The notes under the pieces were generated by a model. The model was not told the DNA's origin and did not search any database. It saw only the letters and a program-made list of their open reading frames with translations. 64,000 nucleotides of DNA from Pseudomonas panipatensis (GTDB taxonomy: Bacteria; Pseudomonadota; Gammaproteobacteria; Pseudomonadales; Pseudomonadaceae): the NCBI RefSeq assembly GCF_900099785.1, contig NZ_FNDS01000001.1, positions 558,001 to 622,000 of the forward strand, given 5' to 3'. The translations under genes and the position numbers were made by a program. Shown here piece after piece: positions 34,352-46,083 of the stretch; within the stretch, counting starts at the first letter, position 1; the number at the start of each line of letters is the position of its first letter.

Positions 34352-35800
34352 GTGACTCAGAAGCCCGACCAGTGTCTCGGTGAGTGGATTGATCGTGAAG
34401 CCCTCGCGGAAGCCATGATTCCGCTGATCGGCCAGCTCTACCGCAATAACAATGTGGTGACCTCGATCTACGGCCGTGGCCTGATCAACCGTTCGGTGAT
34501 CGCGATCCTCAAAGCCCACCGTTTCGCCCGTCACCGCCTGGCCGACGATGTCGAACTGTCGGTCCACGACACCTTCCCGATCCTCAAGGCCATGAGCGAG
34601 CTGAAGCTCGGCGCCGCGTCGGTCGACCTGGGCAAGATGGTTGCCAAGTTCAAGGCCGACGGTAACGGCCGCAGCATCGAGCAGTTCGTCAAGGACGAGC
34701 TGGCCGATGTGGTCGGCAAGCAGAACGGTTCCGGCCGCGAAGGCACCGACGTCGTGCTCTACGGCTTCGGCCGTATCGGCCGCCTGCTGGCGCGCATCCT
34801 CATCGAGAAGACCGGTGGTGGCGACGGCCTGCGTCTGCGCGCCATCGTCGTCCGCAAGGGCGCCGAGAACGACCTGGTCAAGCGCGCCAGCCTGCTGCGC
34901 CGCGACTCCGTGCATGGCCCGTTCGACGGCACCATCACCATCGATGAAGCCAGCAACACCATCACTGCCAACGGCAACCTGATTCAGGTGATCTACTCCA
35001 ACGACCCGGCGTCGATCGACTACACCCAGTACGGCATCAAGAACGCCCTGCTGGTCGACAACACCGGCAAGTGGCGCGACGCCGAAGGCCTGGGCCAGCA
35101 CCTGAAGTGCCCGGGTGTCGACCGCGTGGTCCTCACCGCTCCTGGCAAGGGTGCGCTGAAGAACATCGTGCATGGCATCAACCATGGCGACATCAGCGCC
35201 GACGACAAGATCATCTCCGCCGCCTCCTGCACCACCAACGCCATCGTGCCGGTGCTCAAGGCCGTGAATGACCAGTACGGCATCATCAATGGCCACGTCG
35301 AAACCGTTCACTCGTACACCAACGACCAGAACCTGATCGACAACTTCCACAAAGGCAGCCGTCGTGGCCGCAGCGCCCCGCTGAACATGGTGATCACCGA
35401 GACCGGTGCCGCCACCGCCGCCGCCAAGGCCCTGCCGGTTCTGAAGGGCAAGCTGACCGGCAACGCCATCCGCGTACCGACGCCGAACGTCTCCATGGCC
35501 ATCCTCAACCTGAACCTGGAGAAGGCCACCACCCGCGAAGAGATCAACGAGTACCTGCGCCAGATGGCCATGCACTCGGACCTGCAGAAGCAGATCGATT
35601 TCGTCAACTCGCAGGAAGTGGTTTCCACCGACTTCGTCGGTTCGCGCCACGCCGGTGTGGTCGATGCCGAAGCCACCATCTGCAACGACAACCGCGTCGT
35701 GCTCTACGTGTGGTACGACAACGAGTTCGGCTATAGCTGCCAGGTGGTCCGCGTGATGGAAGACATGGCTGGGGTCAACCCGCCGGCCTTCCCGCGCTAA
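34352..35800 (+). CDS. Glyceraldehyde-3-phosphate dehydrogenase, long N-terminally extended type
   Basis: A GAPDH of 482 residues (488 if the in-frame ATG at 34334 is used) instead of the usual ~335. The extra ~125 N-terminal residues (CLGEWIDREALAEAMIPLIGQLYRNN...) are helical and typical of the long form found in Pseudomonas. The NAD-binding motif is YGFGRIGRLLAR and the catalytic cysteine is C293 in SAASCTTNAIVPVL, with HSYTNDQN after it. I prefer GTG 34352, which has AAGG 8 bases upstream. It oxidises glyceraldehyde 3-phosphate with phosphate and NAD(P); whether it serves glycolysis or gluconeogenesis is not visible. Confidence 0.93.
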   Translation: MTQKPDQCLGEWIDREALAEAMIPLIGQLYRNNNVVTSIYGRGLINRSVIAILKAHRFARHRLADDVELSVHDTFPILKAMSELKLGAASVDLGKMVAKFKADGNGRSIEQFVKDELADVVGKQNGSGREGTDVVLYGFGRIGRLLARILIEKTGGGDGLRLRAIVVRKGAENDLVKRASLLRRDSVHGPFDGTITIDEASNTITANGNLIQVIYSNDPASIDYTQYGIKNALLVDNTGKWRDAEGLGQHLKCPGVDRVVLTAPGKGALKNIVHGINHGDISADDKIISAASCTTNAIVPVLKAVNDQYGIINGHVETVHSYTNDQNLIDNFHKGSRRGRSAPLNMVITETGAATAAAKALPVLKGKLTGNAIRVPTPNVSMAILNLNLEKATTREEINEYLRQMAMHSDLQKQIDFVNSQEVVSTDFVGSRHAGVVDAEATICNDNRVVLYVWYDNEFGYSCQVVRVMEDMAGVNPPAFPR

Positions 35801-35818
35801 GCCAGGCGATCCAGGAAA

Positions 35819-35845
35819 ACGGGAGCTCTCGGGCTCCCGTTTTTC
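35819..35845 (+). terminator. Terminator of the GAPDH gene
   Basis: ACGGGAGC (35819-35826) and GCTCCCGT (35833-35840) form a perfect 8-bp stem with a 6-base loop, followed by a T-run. Confidence 0.9.
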
Positions 35846-35895
35846 GTTCCAGAGATAACGATAAGATCCCCACCCCTCTACCGAGGAACCCCGCA

Positions 35896-37296
35896 ATGGA
35901 TGGACACCCCCATCTGCACGAAGGCTCGCTCAAGCGCGGCCTGAAGAATCGCCACATCCAGCTGATCGCTCTGGGTGGCGCCATCGGTACCGGCCTGTTC
36001 CTGGGCTCGGCCGGTGTCCTGCAATCCGCTGGCCCGTCGATGATCCTCGGCTATGCCATCGGTGGTTTCATCGCTTTCCTGATCATGCGCCAGCTCGGCG
36101 AGATGATCGTCGAAGAGCCGGTGGCCGGTTCCTTCAGCCACTTCGCGCACAAATACTGGGGTGGTTTCGCCGGCTTCATGTCCGGCTGGAACTACTGGGT
36201 GCTGTACATCCTGGTGGGCATGTCGGAGCTCACCGCGGTCGGCAAATACATCCACTTCTGGTGGCCGGACGTGCCGACCTGGGTCACCGCGGCGGTGTTC
36301 TTCGTCCTGATCAACGCCATCAACCTGTTCAACGTCAAGGCCTTCGGCGAGACCGAATTCTGGTTCGCGATCATCAAGGTGGCGGCGATCATCGGCATGA
36401 TACTGCTCGGCTGCTACCTGCTGCTCAGCGGGCATGGCGGTCCGCAGGCCTCGGTGAGCAACCTGTGGAGCCATGGCGGCTTCTTCCCCAACGGCATCAA
36501 GGGGCTGGTGATGGTCCTGGCGATCATCATGTTCTCCTTCGGTGGCCTGGAGCTGGTGGGCATTACCGCGGCCGAGGCCTCGGAGCCGAAGAAGGTGATC
36601 CCCAAGGCGATCAACCAGGTCATCTACCGCATCCTGATCTTCTATATCGGCGCGCTGGCCGTGCTGCTCTCGCTGTATCCCTGGGACAAGCTGCTGGCGA
36701 CCCTGTCGTCCTCCGGCGATCCCTACAGCGGCAGCCCCTTCGTGCAGATCTTCTCGTTGATCGGCAGTGACATCGCGGCCAACGTGCTGAATTTCGTGGT
36801 CCTGACCGCGGCGCTGTCGGTGTACAACAGCTGCGTCTACTGCAACAGCCGGATGCTCTACGGCCTGGCCGAGCAGGGTGATGCCCCACGCGCCTTCGCC
36901 AAGGTCGACGACCGCGGTGTGCCGATGCTGGCCATCGGCGTCTCGGCGTTCATCACCCTGGCCTGCGTGGTGGTGAACTATGTGATTCCGGCGCGCGCCC
37001 TGGAACTGCTGATGTCCCTGGTCGTGGCGGCACTGGTGATCAACTGGGCGATGATCAGCCTGGCGCACCTGATGTTCCGCCGGGCGAAGAACCGCGAAGG
37101 CGTGACGCCGGCGTTCCGTTCGCTGTGGTATCCGTTCAGCAATTACCTGTGCCTGGCCTTTGTCCTGTTCATTCTCGGCATCATGCTGATGATTCCGGGT
37201 ATCGACGTGTCGGTGTATGCGATCCCGGTGTGGGTGGTCTTCATGGGCGTCTGCTACCTGATCAAGCGCAAAGGCGAGGCGCGGGTCTCCGCCTGA
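35896..37296 (+). CDS. aroP: Aromatic amino-acid permease (APC superfamily)
   Basis: A 466-residue inner-membrane transporter with about 12 hydrophobic segments. The start region LKRGLKNRHIQLIALGGAIGTGLFLGSA is the amino-acid permease signature containing the substrate-binding GxG helix break. ELVGITAAEASEPKKVIPKAI and VYNSCVYCNSRMLYGLA are typical of AroP/PheP rather than lysine permeases. It imports Phe, Tyr or Trp by proton symport by family analogy. In PAO1 the gene at this position is aroP1 (PA3000, from memory). Confidence 0.85.
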   Translation: MDGHPHLHEGSLKRGLKNRHIQLIALGGAIGTGLFLGSAGVLQSAGPSMILGYAIGGFIAFLIMRQLGEMIVEEPVAGSFSHFAHKYWGGFAGFMSGWNYWVLYILVGMSELTAVGKYIHFWWPDVPTWVTAAVFFVLINAINLFNVKAFGETEFWFAIIKVAAIIGMILLGCYLLLSGHGGPQASVSNLWSHGGFFPNGIKGLVMVLAIIMFSFGGLELVGITAAEASEPKKVIPKAINQVIYRILIFYIGALAVLLSLYPWDKLLATLSSSGDPYSGSPFVQIFSLIGSDIAANVLNFVVLTAALSVYNSCVYCNSRMLYGLAEQGDAPRAFAKVDDRGVPMLAIGVSAFITLACVVVNYVIPARALELLMSLVVAALVINWAMISLAHLMFRRAKNREGVTPAFRSLWYPFSNYLCLAFVLFILGIMLMIPGIDVSVYAIPVWVVFMGVCYLIKRKGEARVSA

Positions 37297-37322
37297 CCCA
37301 GCCCAGCCGTGCGCCTTGAAAA

Positions 37323-37354
37323 GGCCGCATCCCCACCGGGGTGCGGACTTTTTT
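37323..37354. terminator. Terminator between aroP and the convergent tetR gene
   Basis: CCGCATCCCC (37325-37334) pairs with GGGGTGCGG (37338-37346), with one bulged T. The + strand continues into CTTTTTTC. On the minus strand the stem is followed by CCTTTTC, so it may serve both genes. Confidence 0.82.
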
Positions 37355-37414
37355 CATGTCGGCTCGGTTGGTGAGCCAGCGCTGAGCGTCGCCGGTAGCC
37401 AGGCACCGGCGGCG

Positions 37415-38095
37415 CTACAAGGTGCCTTTCCGATGCTCCAGTGCCAGCGCTTCCAGCCCGGCCAGGGCAAAGGTCTTCAGGTGCTGCGCTAGCTCTTCCG
37501 CGGTCTGTTCGAAGATCCCGGTCAGCGGGCTGGGAATCTCGCGATTGACCACCTGCAGCATCAGGTAGGGCGCCATCACACTGAGCAGGCAGCGCAGCAG
37601 GGCGGGGTCCTGGGCCGGGATGCCGGTGATCTCGCTGAGCAGGCTCAACACCAGGCGCACCTTGGGCATGGCTTCCTGGTCGATCAGTTCCGAGAGAAAC
37701 GGCGAGGGCGAAAGCAGCTCGCGTGCCCAGAGGCGCGCCTGCCAGCGCTCGCCTTGGGTGACGTTGAGGGTGAGGGCGTCGATCAACCCGGCGAGTTTGT
37801 CGCGCGGCGCCAGGGCGCTGCGGGTCAGCCGTTCGAGCTGGTCGTAGCTGATCAGGTAACGGTGCATGTCGCGCAGCAGGGTGCGGTACAGCCCTTCGCG
37901 GCTGCCGAAGTGGTAGTTCACCGCGGCCAGGTTGCTTTGCGCCAGTGCGCAGATGGCCTTGCTGGTGGTTTCGGCGTAGCCGCGCTCGGCGAACAGTTGT
38001 CCGGCGGCCCGGAGAATCCTCTGCCGGGTGGCCTCGCCATCCGCGCGCGGCGTGCGTGGGGGCTGGTGTTGGCCGCTGTTGGGGATTCCAGGCAT
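37415..38095 (-). CDS. TetR-family repressor, CecR (YbiH)-like
   Basis: A 226-residue regulator. The N-terminal helix-turn-helix (about residues 20-70) has TRQRILRAAGQLFAERGYAETTSKAI and [20 protein letters not shown]. The C-terminal domain is of the DUF1956/CecR type. E. coli CecR controls the ybhGFSR ABC-exporter genes, and the same gene types stand divergently here, so this protein is the likely repressor of that operon. A perfect 16-bp palindrome lies midway between the two start codons. The inducer is unknown. Confidence 0.87.
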   Translation of the reverse strand: MPGIPNSGQHQPPRTPRADGEATRQRILRAAGQLFAERGYAETTSKAICALAQSNLAAVNYHFGSREGLYRTLLRDMHRYLISYDQLERLTRSALAPRDKLAGLIDALTLNVTQGERWQARLWARELLSPSPFLSELIDQEAMPKVRLVLSLLSEITGIPAQDPALLRCLLSVMAPYLMLQVVNREIPSPLTGIFEQTAEELAQHLKTFALAGLEALALEHRKGTL

Positions 38096-38145
38096 GGGCG
38101 CGTCTTGGCGATGGGGTCAACTGAGCCTAGAACTGCGCGATATCA

Positions 38146-38161
38146 AATTCAAATTTGAATT
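38146..38161. promoter_or_regulatory. Perfect 16-bp palindrome, likely operator of the TetR-family repressor
   Basis: AATTCAAATTTGAATT (38146-38161) is its own reverse complement and stands out in GC-rich DNA. It lies 50 bases from the tetR start and 47 from the adaptor gene start. It would overlap the -35 of a promoter using TATGCT (38169-38174) as -10. Confidence 0.7.
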
Positions 38162-38208
38162 CGTTGTCTATGCTTGCCTTTGTCGCCAAAGGGTCGCGAG
38201 TCGTCATC

Positions 38209-39239
38209 ATGCGCAAGAAGCTTGTCATCGTCGTGCCGTTGCTGCTGCTGGTCGCGGCGGCTATCTGGCTGTACCAGCGCTCCGGCGAGGATCGCAGCGG
38301 CGACCTGGTGCTCTATGGCAACGTCGACATCCGCCAGGTCTCGCTGGCCTTCACCGGCAGTGAGCGCATCGCCGAGATGCGCGTGGAGGAGGGCGACGCG
38401 GTCAAGGCCGGCCAGGTGCTGGCGACCCTCGACACGCGCGTGCTGCGCCTGCAGATCGAGCAGTCCAAGGCGCAGATCGCCGCTCAGGAGCAGAGCGTGC
38501 TGCGCTTGCACAACGGCTCGCGGCCGGAGGAGATCGCCCAGGCCAAGGCGCTCGCGGAGGCGGCCAGGGCGCAGGTCGATCTGGCCGCTACCCAGTTGCA
38601 TCGCTTGCAGGGCATTCGCGCCAATAGCCCCGGCGGACGGGCGGTCAGCCAGCAGGATCTGGACAACGCCAGCGCCCAGTTGAAGGTCGGCCAGGCCCAG
38701 CTGGAGGAGCGGCAGAAGGCCTTGCGCCTGGCGCAGATCGGTCCGCGCGCGGAAGACATCGCCCAGGCCGAGGCGCAATTGCAGGCGGCGCGCGCGCAAC
38801 TGGCGCTGCTCGAACACAACCTCGCGGAAAGCGAGTTGCGTGCCCCGCAGGATGCGCTGGTGCGTTCGCGCCTGCTGGAACCGGGCGACATGGCGTCGCC
38901 GCAGCGCGCCGTCTATGCCCTGGCGATCAGCGATCCGAAATGGGTGCGTGCCTATGTCAACGAAGCGCAGCTCGGCCACATCCGCCCCGGCATGCGCGCC
39001 AGCGTGACGACCGACAGCCAGCCGCAACAACCCGTGGACGGACGCATCGGCTATATCTCCGACGTCGCCGAGTTCACTCCCAAGGCGGTGCAGACCGAGG
39101 AATTGCGCACGGCACTGGTTTACGAGGTGCGCGTGCTGGTGGCGGACAAGGACAACCGCCTGCGCCTGGGCATGCCCGCCACCGTGCGCATCGCCCGCGC
39201 CGACCAGGCCGGGGTCGCGCAGGACGGGACCGCGCGCTG

Positions 39240-39240
<1 letters not shown>
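38209..39240 (+). CDS. HlyD/YbhG-type periplasmic adaptor protein
   Basis: A 343-residue membrane-fusion protein. An N-terminal anchor (KKLVIVVPLLLLVAAAIWLY) is followed by a lipoyl half (VDIRQVSLAFTGSERI), a long coiled-coil hairpin (about residues 95-220, rich in Gln/Ala/Glu, with repeated RAEDIAQAEAQLQAAR-like heptads), then a second lipoyl half and a beta-barrel. It links the inner-membrane ABC exporter to the outer-membrane channel encoded four genes downstream. The start at 38209 is chosen so that the membrane anchor begins at once; the next gene overlaps its stop by one base. Confidence 0.88.
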
Positions 39241-41011
<1,771 letters not shown>

Positions 41012-41015
<4 letters not shown>

Positions 41016-42151
41016 GCGCTGCGCGCCCGGCCAGCCAGGGTTTCTGGCGACGTCTGCTGTCGCTGACGCGCAAGGAAACGCGCCAGCTGCTGCGCGACCG
41101 CAGCAACCTGATGATCGGCATCGGCCTGCCCATCGTGCTGATCCTGATCTTCGGCTATGGCCTGTCGCTGGACGTGCGCCACAGCCGCGTGGCCATCGTC
41201 CAGGACGACCCGGCGCCGCAGGCCCGCGACCTGCTGGCGAGCATCAGCCCCTCGGAATACCTGCAGCCGATCCGCCTGGGCTCCTTCGAGGAGGGCCGCT
41301 GGCTGATGGCTGCGCGCGAGGTGGATGCCCTGGTCTACCTGCCCGGCGACTTCAGCCGCCGCCTGCAGGACGGCGATGCCCAGCTCCTGCTGCTGGTGCA
41401 GGGCTCCGATGCCACCCGCGCCACCGGGGTCAACAACTACCTGAACCAGGCCCTGGCGCTGTGGGGCGCCAAGCAGAGCGCGCGCAATGCTGGCCGGGCC
41501 ATGGGCGGGGTGCGCATCGAGCAGCGCATGTGGTTCAACGCCGCCAACACCAGCACCTGGTACCTGGTGCCGGGCCTGATCGTGCTGATCATGACCCTGG
41601 TCGGCGCCTTCCTCACCGCCCTGGTCATGGCCCGTGAATGGGAGCGCGGCACCCTGGAGGCGCTGTTCGTGACCCCGGTGCATCCGGTGGAAATCCTCCT
41701 GGCCAAGATCATTCCCTGCTTCATGGTCGGCATGCTCGGCCTGGCCCTGTGTCTGCTGGCCGCGCGCTTTCTGTTCCATGTGCCGATGTATGGCTCGCTG
41801 CTGGTCCTGTTGTTCAGTTGCATGCTCTACCTGCTGGTTGCCCTGGGCATCGGCCTGCTGATTTCCGCGGTGACCAAGAACCAGTTCCTCGCCAGCCAGA
41901 TCTCCCTGATCGCCAGCTTCCTCCCGGCGCTGATGCTGTCCGGCTTCATCTTCGACCTGCGCAATGTGCCGCTGGCCATCCGCGTGGTCAGCGAATTGCT
42001 GCCGGCGACCTACTTCATGGAACTGGTCAAATCGCTGTTCCTCGCCGGCGACCCCTGGCCGCTGATCATCAAGAACTGCACCATACTCGCTGGCTACGCC
42101 GCGCTGCTGCTCGGCCTGGCGCGAGTGGCCACGCGCAAGAGGCTGGATTGA
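41012..42151 (+). CDS. ABC-2 type permease (YbhS-like)
   Basis: A 379-residue inner-membrane protein. An N-terminal segment with one helix (LMIGIGLPIVLILIFGYGLSLDV) leads to a large periplasmic domain (about residues 45-175). Five closely spaced membrane helices fill the C-terminal half, with the ABC-2 signature EWERGTLEALFVTPVHPVEILLAKIIP. It pairs with the next gene product to form a heterodimeric export channel. The substrate cannot be told from sequence; E. coli relatives have been linked to drug and Na/Li export. Confidence 0.88.
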
Positions 42152-42153
42152 AC

Positions 42154-43269
42154 ATGCATGCCTTCGTCGATTTCTTTCGCCGCCTGGCCAACCTCTGGCG
42201 CAAGGAACTGCTGGTCATCCTCAAGGACCCGGCCAACCGCGTGGTGCTGATCGCCCCGGTGCTGACCCAGGGCATCCTGTTCGGCTATGCGGTGACCTTC
42301 GACCTCAACAACGCGCCCTACGCGCTGCTCGACCTGAGCAGGGGCGAAGCATCCATGCGCCTGGCCAACCGGCTGGACGGCAGCGGTATCTTCCAGCGCG
42401 TGGCGACCCTGGACAGCCCGCGCGAGATAGCCGGGGTGATCGATGCCGAAAAGGCCCTGCTGGTGCTGCAGATTCCCGCCGATTTCGAGGAGCGCCTGAA
42501 CCATGGCGACAGCGCGCCGCTGCAGGTCATCCTCGATGGGCGCAACTCCACCACCGCCGGCTCGGCGGCGGCCGGGCTGGCGAGCATCGTCGATGCCTTC
42601 AACCGCGAGCGTGGCCTGGCGGCGGCGCCGGTCAGCGTGGTGACGCGCGCCTGGTACAACCCCAACCTGGAAACCCGCTGGCCGCTGATTCCCGCGCTGA
42701 TCGCCTCGCTGAGCATGCTGCAGACGCTGATGCTGTCCGCCCTGTCGGTGGCCCGCGAGCGCGAGCAGGGCACCTTCGACCAGTTGCTGGTGACACCCTA
42801 TTCGCCGCTGGAAATCATGCTCGGCAAGGCGCTGCCGCCGATCATCATCGGCCTGGTGCAGGCCAGCCTGGTGCTGCTGCTGGCGCTGTTCTGGTTCCGT
42901 ATTCCCATGGCCGGCTCGCTGCTCGACCTCTACGGCGGCCTGCTGGTGTTCATGGTGTCCTGCGTCGGCCTCGGCCTGTCGATCTCGGCGGTATCGCTGA
43001 ACATGCAGCAGGCGATGCTCTACACCTTCGTCCTGGTCATGCCGATCATGCTGCTGTCCGGCCTGGCCACCCCGGTGCGCAACATGCCCGAAGGCTTGCA
43101 GATGGCGACCTATGTCAATCCGCTGCGCTTCGCCATCGACCTGATCCAGCGCATCTATCTCGAGGGGGCCGGCCTGACCAGCGTGGCCCACGACCTCGTA
43201 CCCATGCTCGGCGTCGCGGCGGTGACCTTGCCGCTGTCCGCCTGGCTGTTCCGCAACCGACTCGCCTGA
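42154..43269 (+). CDS. ABC-2 type permease (YbhR-like)
   Basis: A 371-residue paralogue of the preceding permease with the same layout: N-terminal helix (VVLIAPVLTQGILFGYAVTFDL), large periplasmic domain and a five-helix C-terminal bundle with REREQGTFDQLLVTPYSPLEIMLGKALPP. The start at 42154 is 2 bases after the previous stop; an in-frame start far upstream overlaps the paralogue and is rejected. It forms the second half of the channel. Confidence 0.88.
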   Translation: MHAFVDFFRRLANLWRKELLVILKDPANRVVLIAPVLTQGILFGYAVTFDLNNAPYALLDLSRGEASMRLANRLDGSGIFQRVATLDSPREIAGVIDAEKALLVLQIPADFEERLNHGDSAPLQVILDGRNSTTAGSAAAGLASIVDAFNRERGLAAAPVSVVTRAWYNPNLETRWPLIPALIASLSMLQTLMLSALSVAREREQGTFDQLLVTPYSPLEIMLGKALPPIIIGLVQASLVLLLALFWFRIPMAGSLLDLYGGLLVFMVSCVGLGLSISAVSLNMQQAMLYTFVLVMPIMLLSGLATPVRNMPEGLQMATYVNPLRFAIDLIQRIYLEGAGLTSVAHDLVPMLGVAAVTLPLSAWLFRNRLA

Positions 43270-43283
43270 GCGCAGAGGCCGCC

Positions 43284-44801
43284 ATGTCAGCGTTCCGCTG
43301 TATTCCGCATTCCTTCTGGCCGCTCAGCGTGCTGGCGTTGGCCGCGTGCAGCGCCGTAGGGCCGGACTACCACGCCACGCAGGTGCGGGCGCCGGCAAGC
43401 TGGGCGGCGCAGCATTCGGGGGCGCCGCAACTGCTGGCCGGAAGCGGCGGCTCCGGGCAGCCGCTGGCGGCGCAGTGGTGGACCGCGTTCGCCGACCCGA
43501 CCCTGAATGCGCTGCAGCGCCGCGCGGACAGCGCCAGCCCCGACCTGCACAGCGCCGCGCTGCGCTATGCGCAGGCGCGCATGCAGCGGCAGATGGTGGC
43601 GGCACAGCGCGGGGTGAATGTCGACGCCACGGCGGATATCAAGCGTCAGCGGCAGAGCGAGCGTGGCGCCAGCGCGAAGATGATCGACAGCATCGCGCCG
43701 AGCAACAGCGACGAACTGGTGAAAGCCCTGGCGCAGCCCTTCACCCTTTACGAGGCCGGTTTCGATGCCTCCTGGGAGGTCGATTTCTGGGGCCGCGTGC
43801 GGCGCTCCATCGAGGCGGCCGACGCCAGCGTGGCGCAACAGCGCGCGCTGTTCGAGCAGGCGCGCCTGTTGCTGGCCAGCGAGGTCGCGCGCGGTTACTT
43901 CGAGGTGCGCCGGGTGCAGCAGCAGATCGCCGTGACCGAGGAAGACCTGCGTGCCACCGAGGAATCCATGGCCCTGGTCCAGGCGCGCGCCGATGGTGGC
44001 CTGGTGGACGATTTCGACCTGGTGCGCCAGCGCAGTCAATTGGAGGAGCTGCGCTCGCGCTTGCCACAATTGCAGGCGGGCGAGACCCAGGCGCTCAACC
44101 AGCTCAGCGTTCTGCTCGGCGCCCGCCCCGGCGAATTGCAAGGACTGTTGGCCGCCCCGGCCCCGGCCCCGGCGCCGGCCGGCCTGCCCGACCTGAGTCC
44201 GGGCCTGCCGTCGCAGCTGGCGCGGCGGCGCCCGGATATCCAGGCGGCGGAGGCGCAACTGCATGCCGCCACCGCCTCTATCGGCGTGGCGGTGGCTGAG
44301 CTGTACCCGAGCGTGCGCCTGGGCGCCAGCTTCGGCTACTCGTCGTTCGAGGGCGGCCAGGTTTCCGCCTGGGGCAGCCGGCAGTGGGCGGTGGGGCCGA
44401 GCCTGAGCCTGCCGCTGTTCGACAATGGCCGGCGGCGCGCCCAGGTGACCCTGCGCAAGCTGCAACAGCAGGAAGCCGCGGTGGCCTACCAGCAGACGGT
44501 GCTCAAGGCCTGGCAGGAAGTCGACGATGCGCTCAGCGGCTACGGCGCCGAGCGCCAGCGCAACCAGCAGTTGCAGGCGCGCCTGCGCAGCGCCGGCCAG
44601 GCCTACGAGATGGCCAAGGCGCGTTATGCCGGCGGCCTCACCGACTTTCTCGTCGAGCTGGATGCGCAGCGCAACTGGTTGCAGGCGCGCCGCGACCTGG
44701 TCGACAGCGACAGCCAGTTGCGCCTGGCCCTGGTGGCGCTGTACAAGGCGCTCGGCGGCGGCGCGCCCGTCGCCCAGACGGGGCGGGAAAACGCGGATTG
44801 A
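43284..44801 (+). CDS. Outer-membrane efflux lipoprotein (OprM/NodT family)
   Basis: A 505-residue TolC-like channel. The signal peptide ends in the lipobox LAAC (cysteine about residue 22). Two OEP repeats follow, including GFDASWEVDFWGRVRRSIEAADAS and RRPDIQAAEAQLHAATASIGVAVAELYPSVRLGASFGYSSF. Acylation and a trimeric beta-barrel with a periplasmic alpha-tunnel are expected. As the last gene of the exporter operon it completes a three-part envelope-spanning ABC efflux system, something the E. coli ybh operon lacks. Confidence 0.9.
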   Translation: MSAFRCIPHSFWPLSVLALAACSAVGPDYHATQVRAPASWAAQHSGAPQLLAGSGGSGQPLAAQWWTAFADPTLNALQRRADSASPDLHSAALRYAQARMQRQMVAAQRGVNVDATADIKRQRQSERGASAKMIDSIAPSNSDELVKALAQPFTLYEAGFDASWEVDFWGRVRRSIEAADASVAQQRALFEQARLLLASEVARGYFEVRRVQQQIAVTEEDLRATEESMALVQARADGGLVDDFDLVRQRSQLEELRSRLPQLQAGETQALNQLSVLLGARPGELQGLLAAPAPAPAPAGLPDLSPGLPSQLARRRPDIQAAEAQLHAATASIGVAVAELYPSVRLGASFGYSSFEGGQVSAWGSRQWAVGPSLSLPLFDNGRRRAQVTLRKLQQQEAAVAYQQTVLKAWQEVDDALSGYGAERQRNQQLQARLRSAGQAYEMAKARYAGGLTDFLVELDAQRNWLQARRDLVDSDSQLRLALVALYKALGGGAPVAQTGRENAD

Positions 44802-44894
44802 GCAACGAACCTTTGCCGGTTGGTAAACAGTAAGCGGCGCAGCTTCGGGTAAAATGGTCGCCGCCTGATTCCAGGCCGGTCAATCGGAGGTGGC

Positions 44895-45905
44895 GTGTTA
44901 CGGGGCATTTGGCTATGCGTATTGCTGGCGGCATTGAGCGGCTGCGGCGAGCGCATCGAGCGCTTCACCGGGCCGACCATGGGCAGCAGCTATTCCGTGC
45001 AGTACCTGCCGACCGAACGCAGCCCGGCGCCGCAACGTGTCCAGGCCGAGGTCGAGTCGATTCTCGGCGAGCTCGATCGGCACTTCTCCACCTACCGTGA
45101 CGATTCCGAGGTGTCGCGCTTCAATGCCCTGCCGGCCGGCGCCTGCCAGGCCATGCCGGAAGACATGCTGGCGCTGTTGCGCTATGGCGATGAGCTGTCC
45201 GTGGCCAGCGCCGGTGCCTTCGACCTGACGGTGGAACCGCTGATGAACCTCTGGGGCTTCGGTCCGCAGGCGCGCAGCGAAGCGGTGCCGGACGCGGCGG
45301 CGCTGGCGCGCGAGCAGGCGCGGGTCGGCTACCGGCACCTGCATGTCGAGGGCAACCGGGTGTGCAAGGACGTGGCCGCGCAACTGGACTTCGACAGCAT
45401 CGTCGCCGGCTACGCGGTGGACCGGGTCAGCGCGCGCCTGGCCGAGCTGGGTGTACGCGACTACCTGGTGGAAATCACCGGCGAACTCAAGGCGGTGGGG
45501 CACAAGCCGGATGGCTCGCCCTGGCGGGTGGCCCTGGAAGTGCCCAGCGGCGAGCGCGAGCGTACCGTCGAGCGCTCGTTGGAACTGGACGGCTACGGGG
45601 TCTCCACTTCGGGCGACTACCGCAATTATTTCGAGGAGGGTGGGCAGCGCTATTCGCACACCTTCGATGCGCGCAGCGGTTCGCCGGTGCGCCACAAACT
45701 GGCGGCGGTGACCGTGGTCGACCGCTCGGCATTGCACGCGGACGGGCTCTCGACCCTGCTGATGGTGCTCGGTCCCGACGAGGGCTATCGTTTCGCCGAG
45801 CAACAGGGGCTGGCCGCCTATTTCATCGTGCACCAGGGGCTGGGCTTCGCCTCGCGCGCCACCGCGCGCTTCGCCGAGCTCTTCCCGGAACCGGCGCGGC
45901 GCTGA
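44895..45905 (+). CDS. apbE: FAD:protein FMN transferase (ApbE)
   Basis: A 336-residue lipoprotein-type ApbE: signal sequence MLRGIWLCVLLAALSGC with lipobox LSGC, then RFTGPTMGSSYSVQY, YRDDSEVSRFN, DLTVEPLMNLWGFGP, DFDSIVAGYAVD and SGDYRNYF. It attaches FMN covalently to Thr in targets such as NqrB, NqrC and RnfG in the periplasm. In P. aeruginosa it follows the nqrA-F operon; here nqr and nqrM are missing around it, so its target must lie elsewhere or be different. GTG start with GGAGG upstream. Confidence 0.93.
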   Translation: MLRGIWLCVLLAALSGCGERIERFTGPTMGSSYSVQYLPTERSPAPQRVQAEVESILGELDRHFSTYRDDSEVSRFNALPAGACQAMPEDMLALLRYGDELSVASAGAFDLTVEPLMNLWGFGPQARSEAVPDAAALAREQARVGYRHLHVEGNRVCKDVAAQLDFDSIVAGYAVDRVSARLAELGVRDYLVEITGELKAVGHKPDGSPWRVALEVPSGERERTVERSLELDGYGVSTSGDYRNYFEEGGQRYSHTFDARSGSPVRHKLAAVTVVDRSALHADGLSTLLMVLGPDEGYRFAEQQGLAAYFIVHQGLGFASRATARFAELFPEPARR

Positions 45906-46083
45906 AGGCTGCCGTGCCATGTAGTGGATGGAAAATTCGCCTACCTGCCGACCAAGCGCTAATGTGCAGCGCTTTGCGGCACGGCTAAGCTGCCATCATC
46001 GATCGTCTGAGCCCGGCGCATCTGGCGCCGGGACTTCGCCGGGAGCGCCGCTGGGGCGTCCCGGCCTGTTCTAAGGAGTACGC

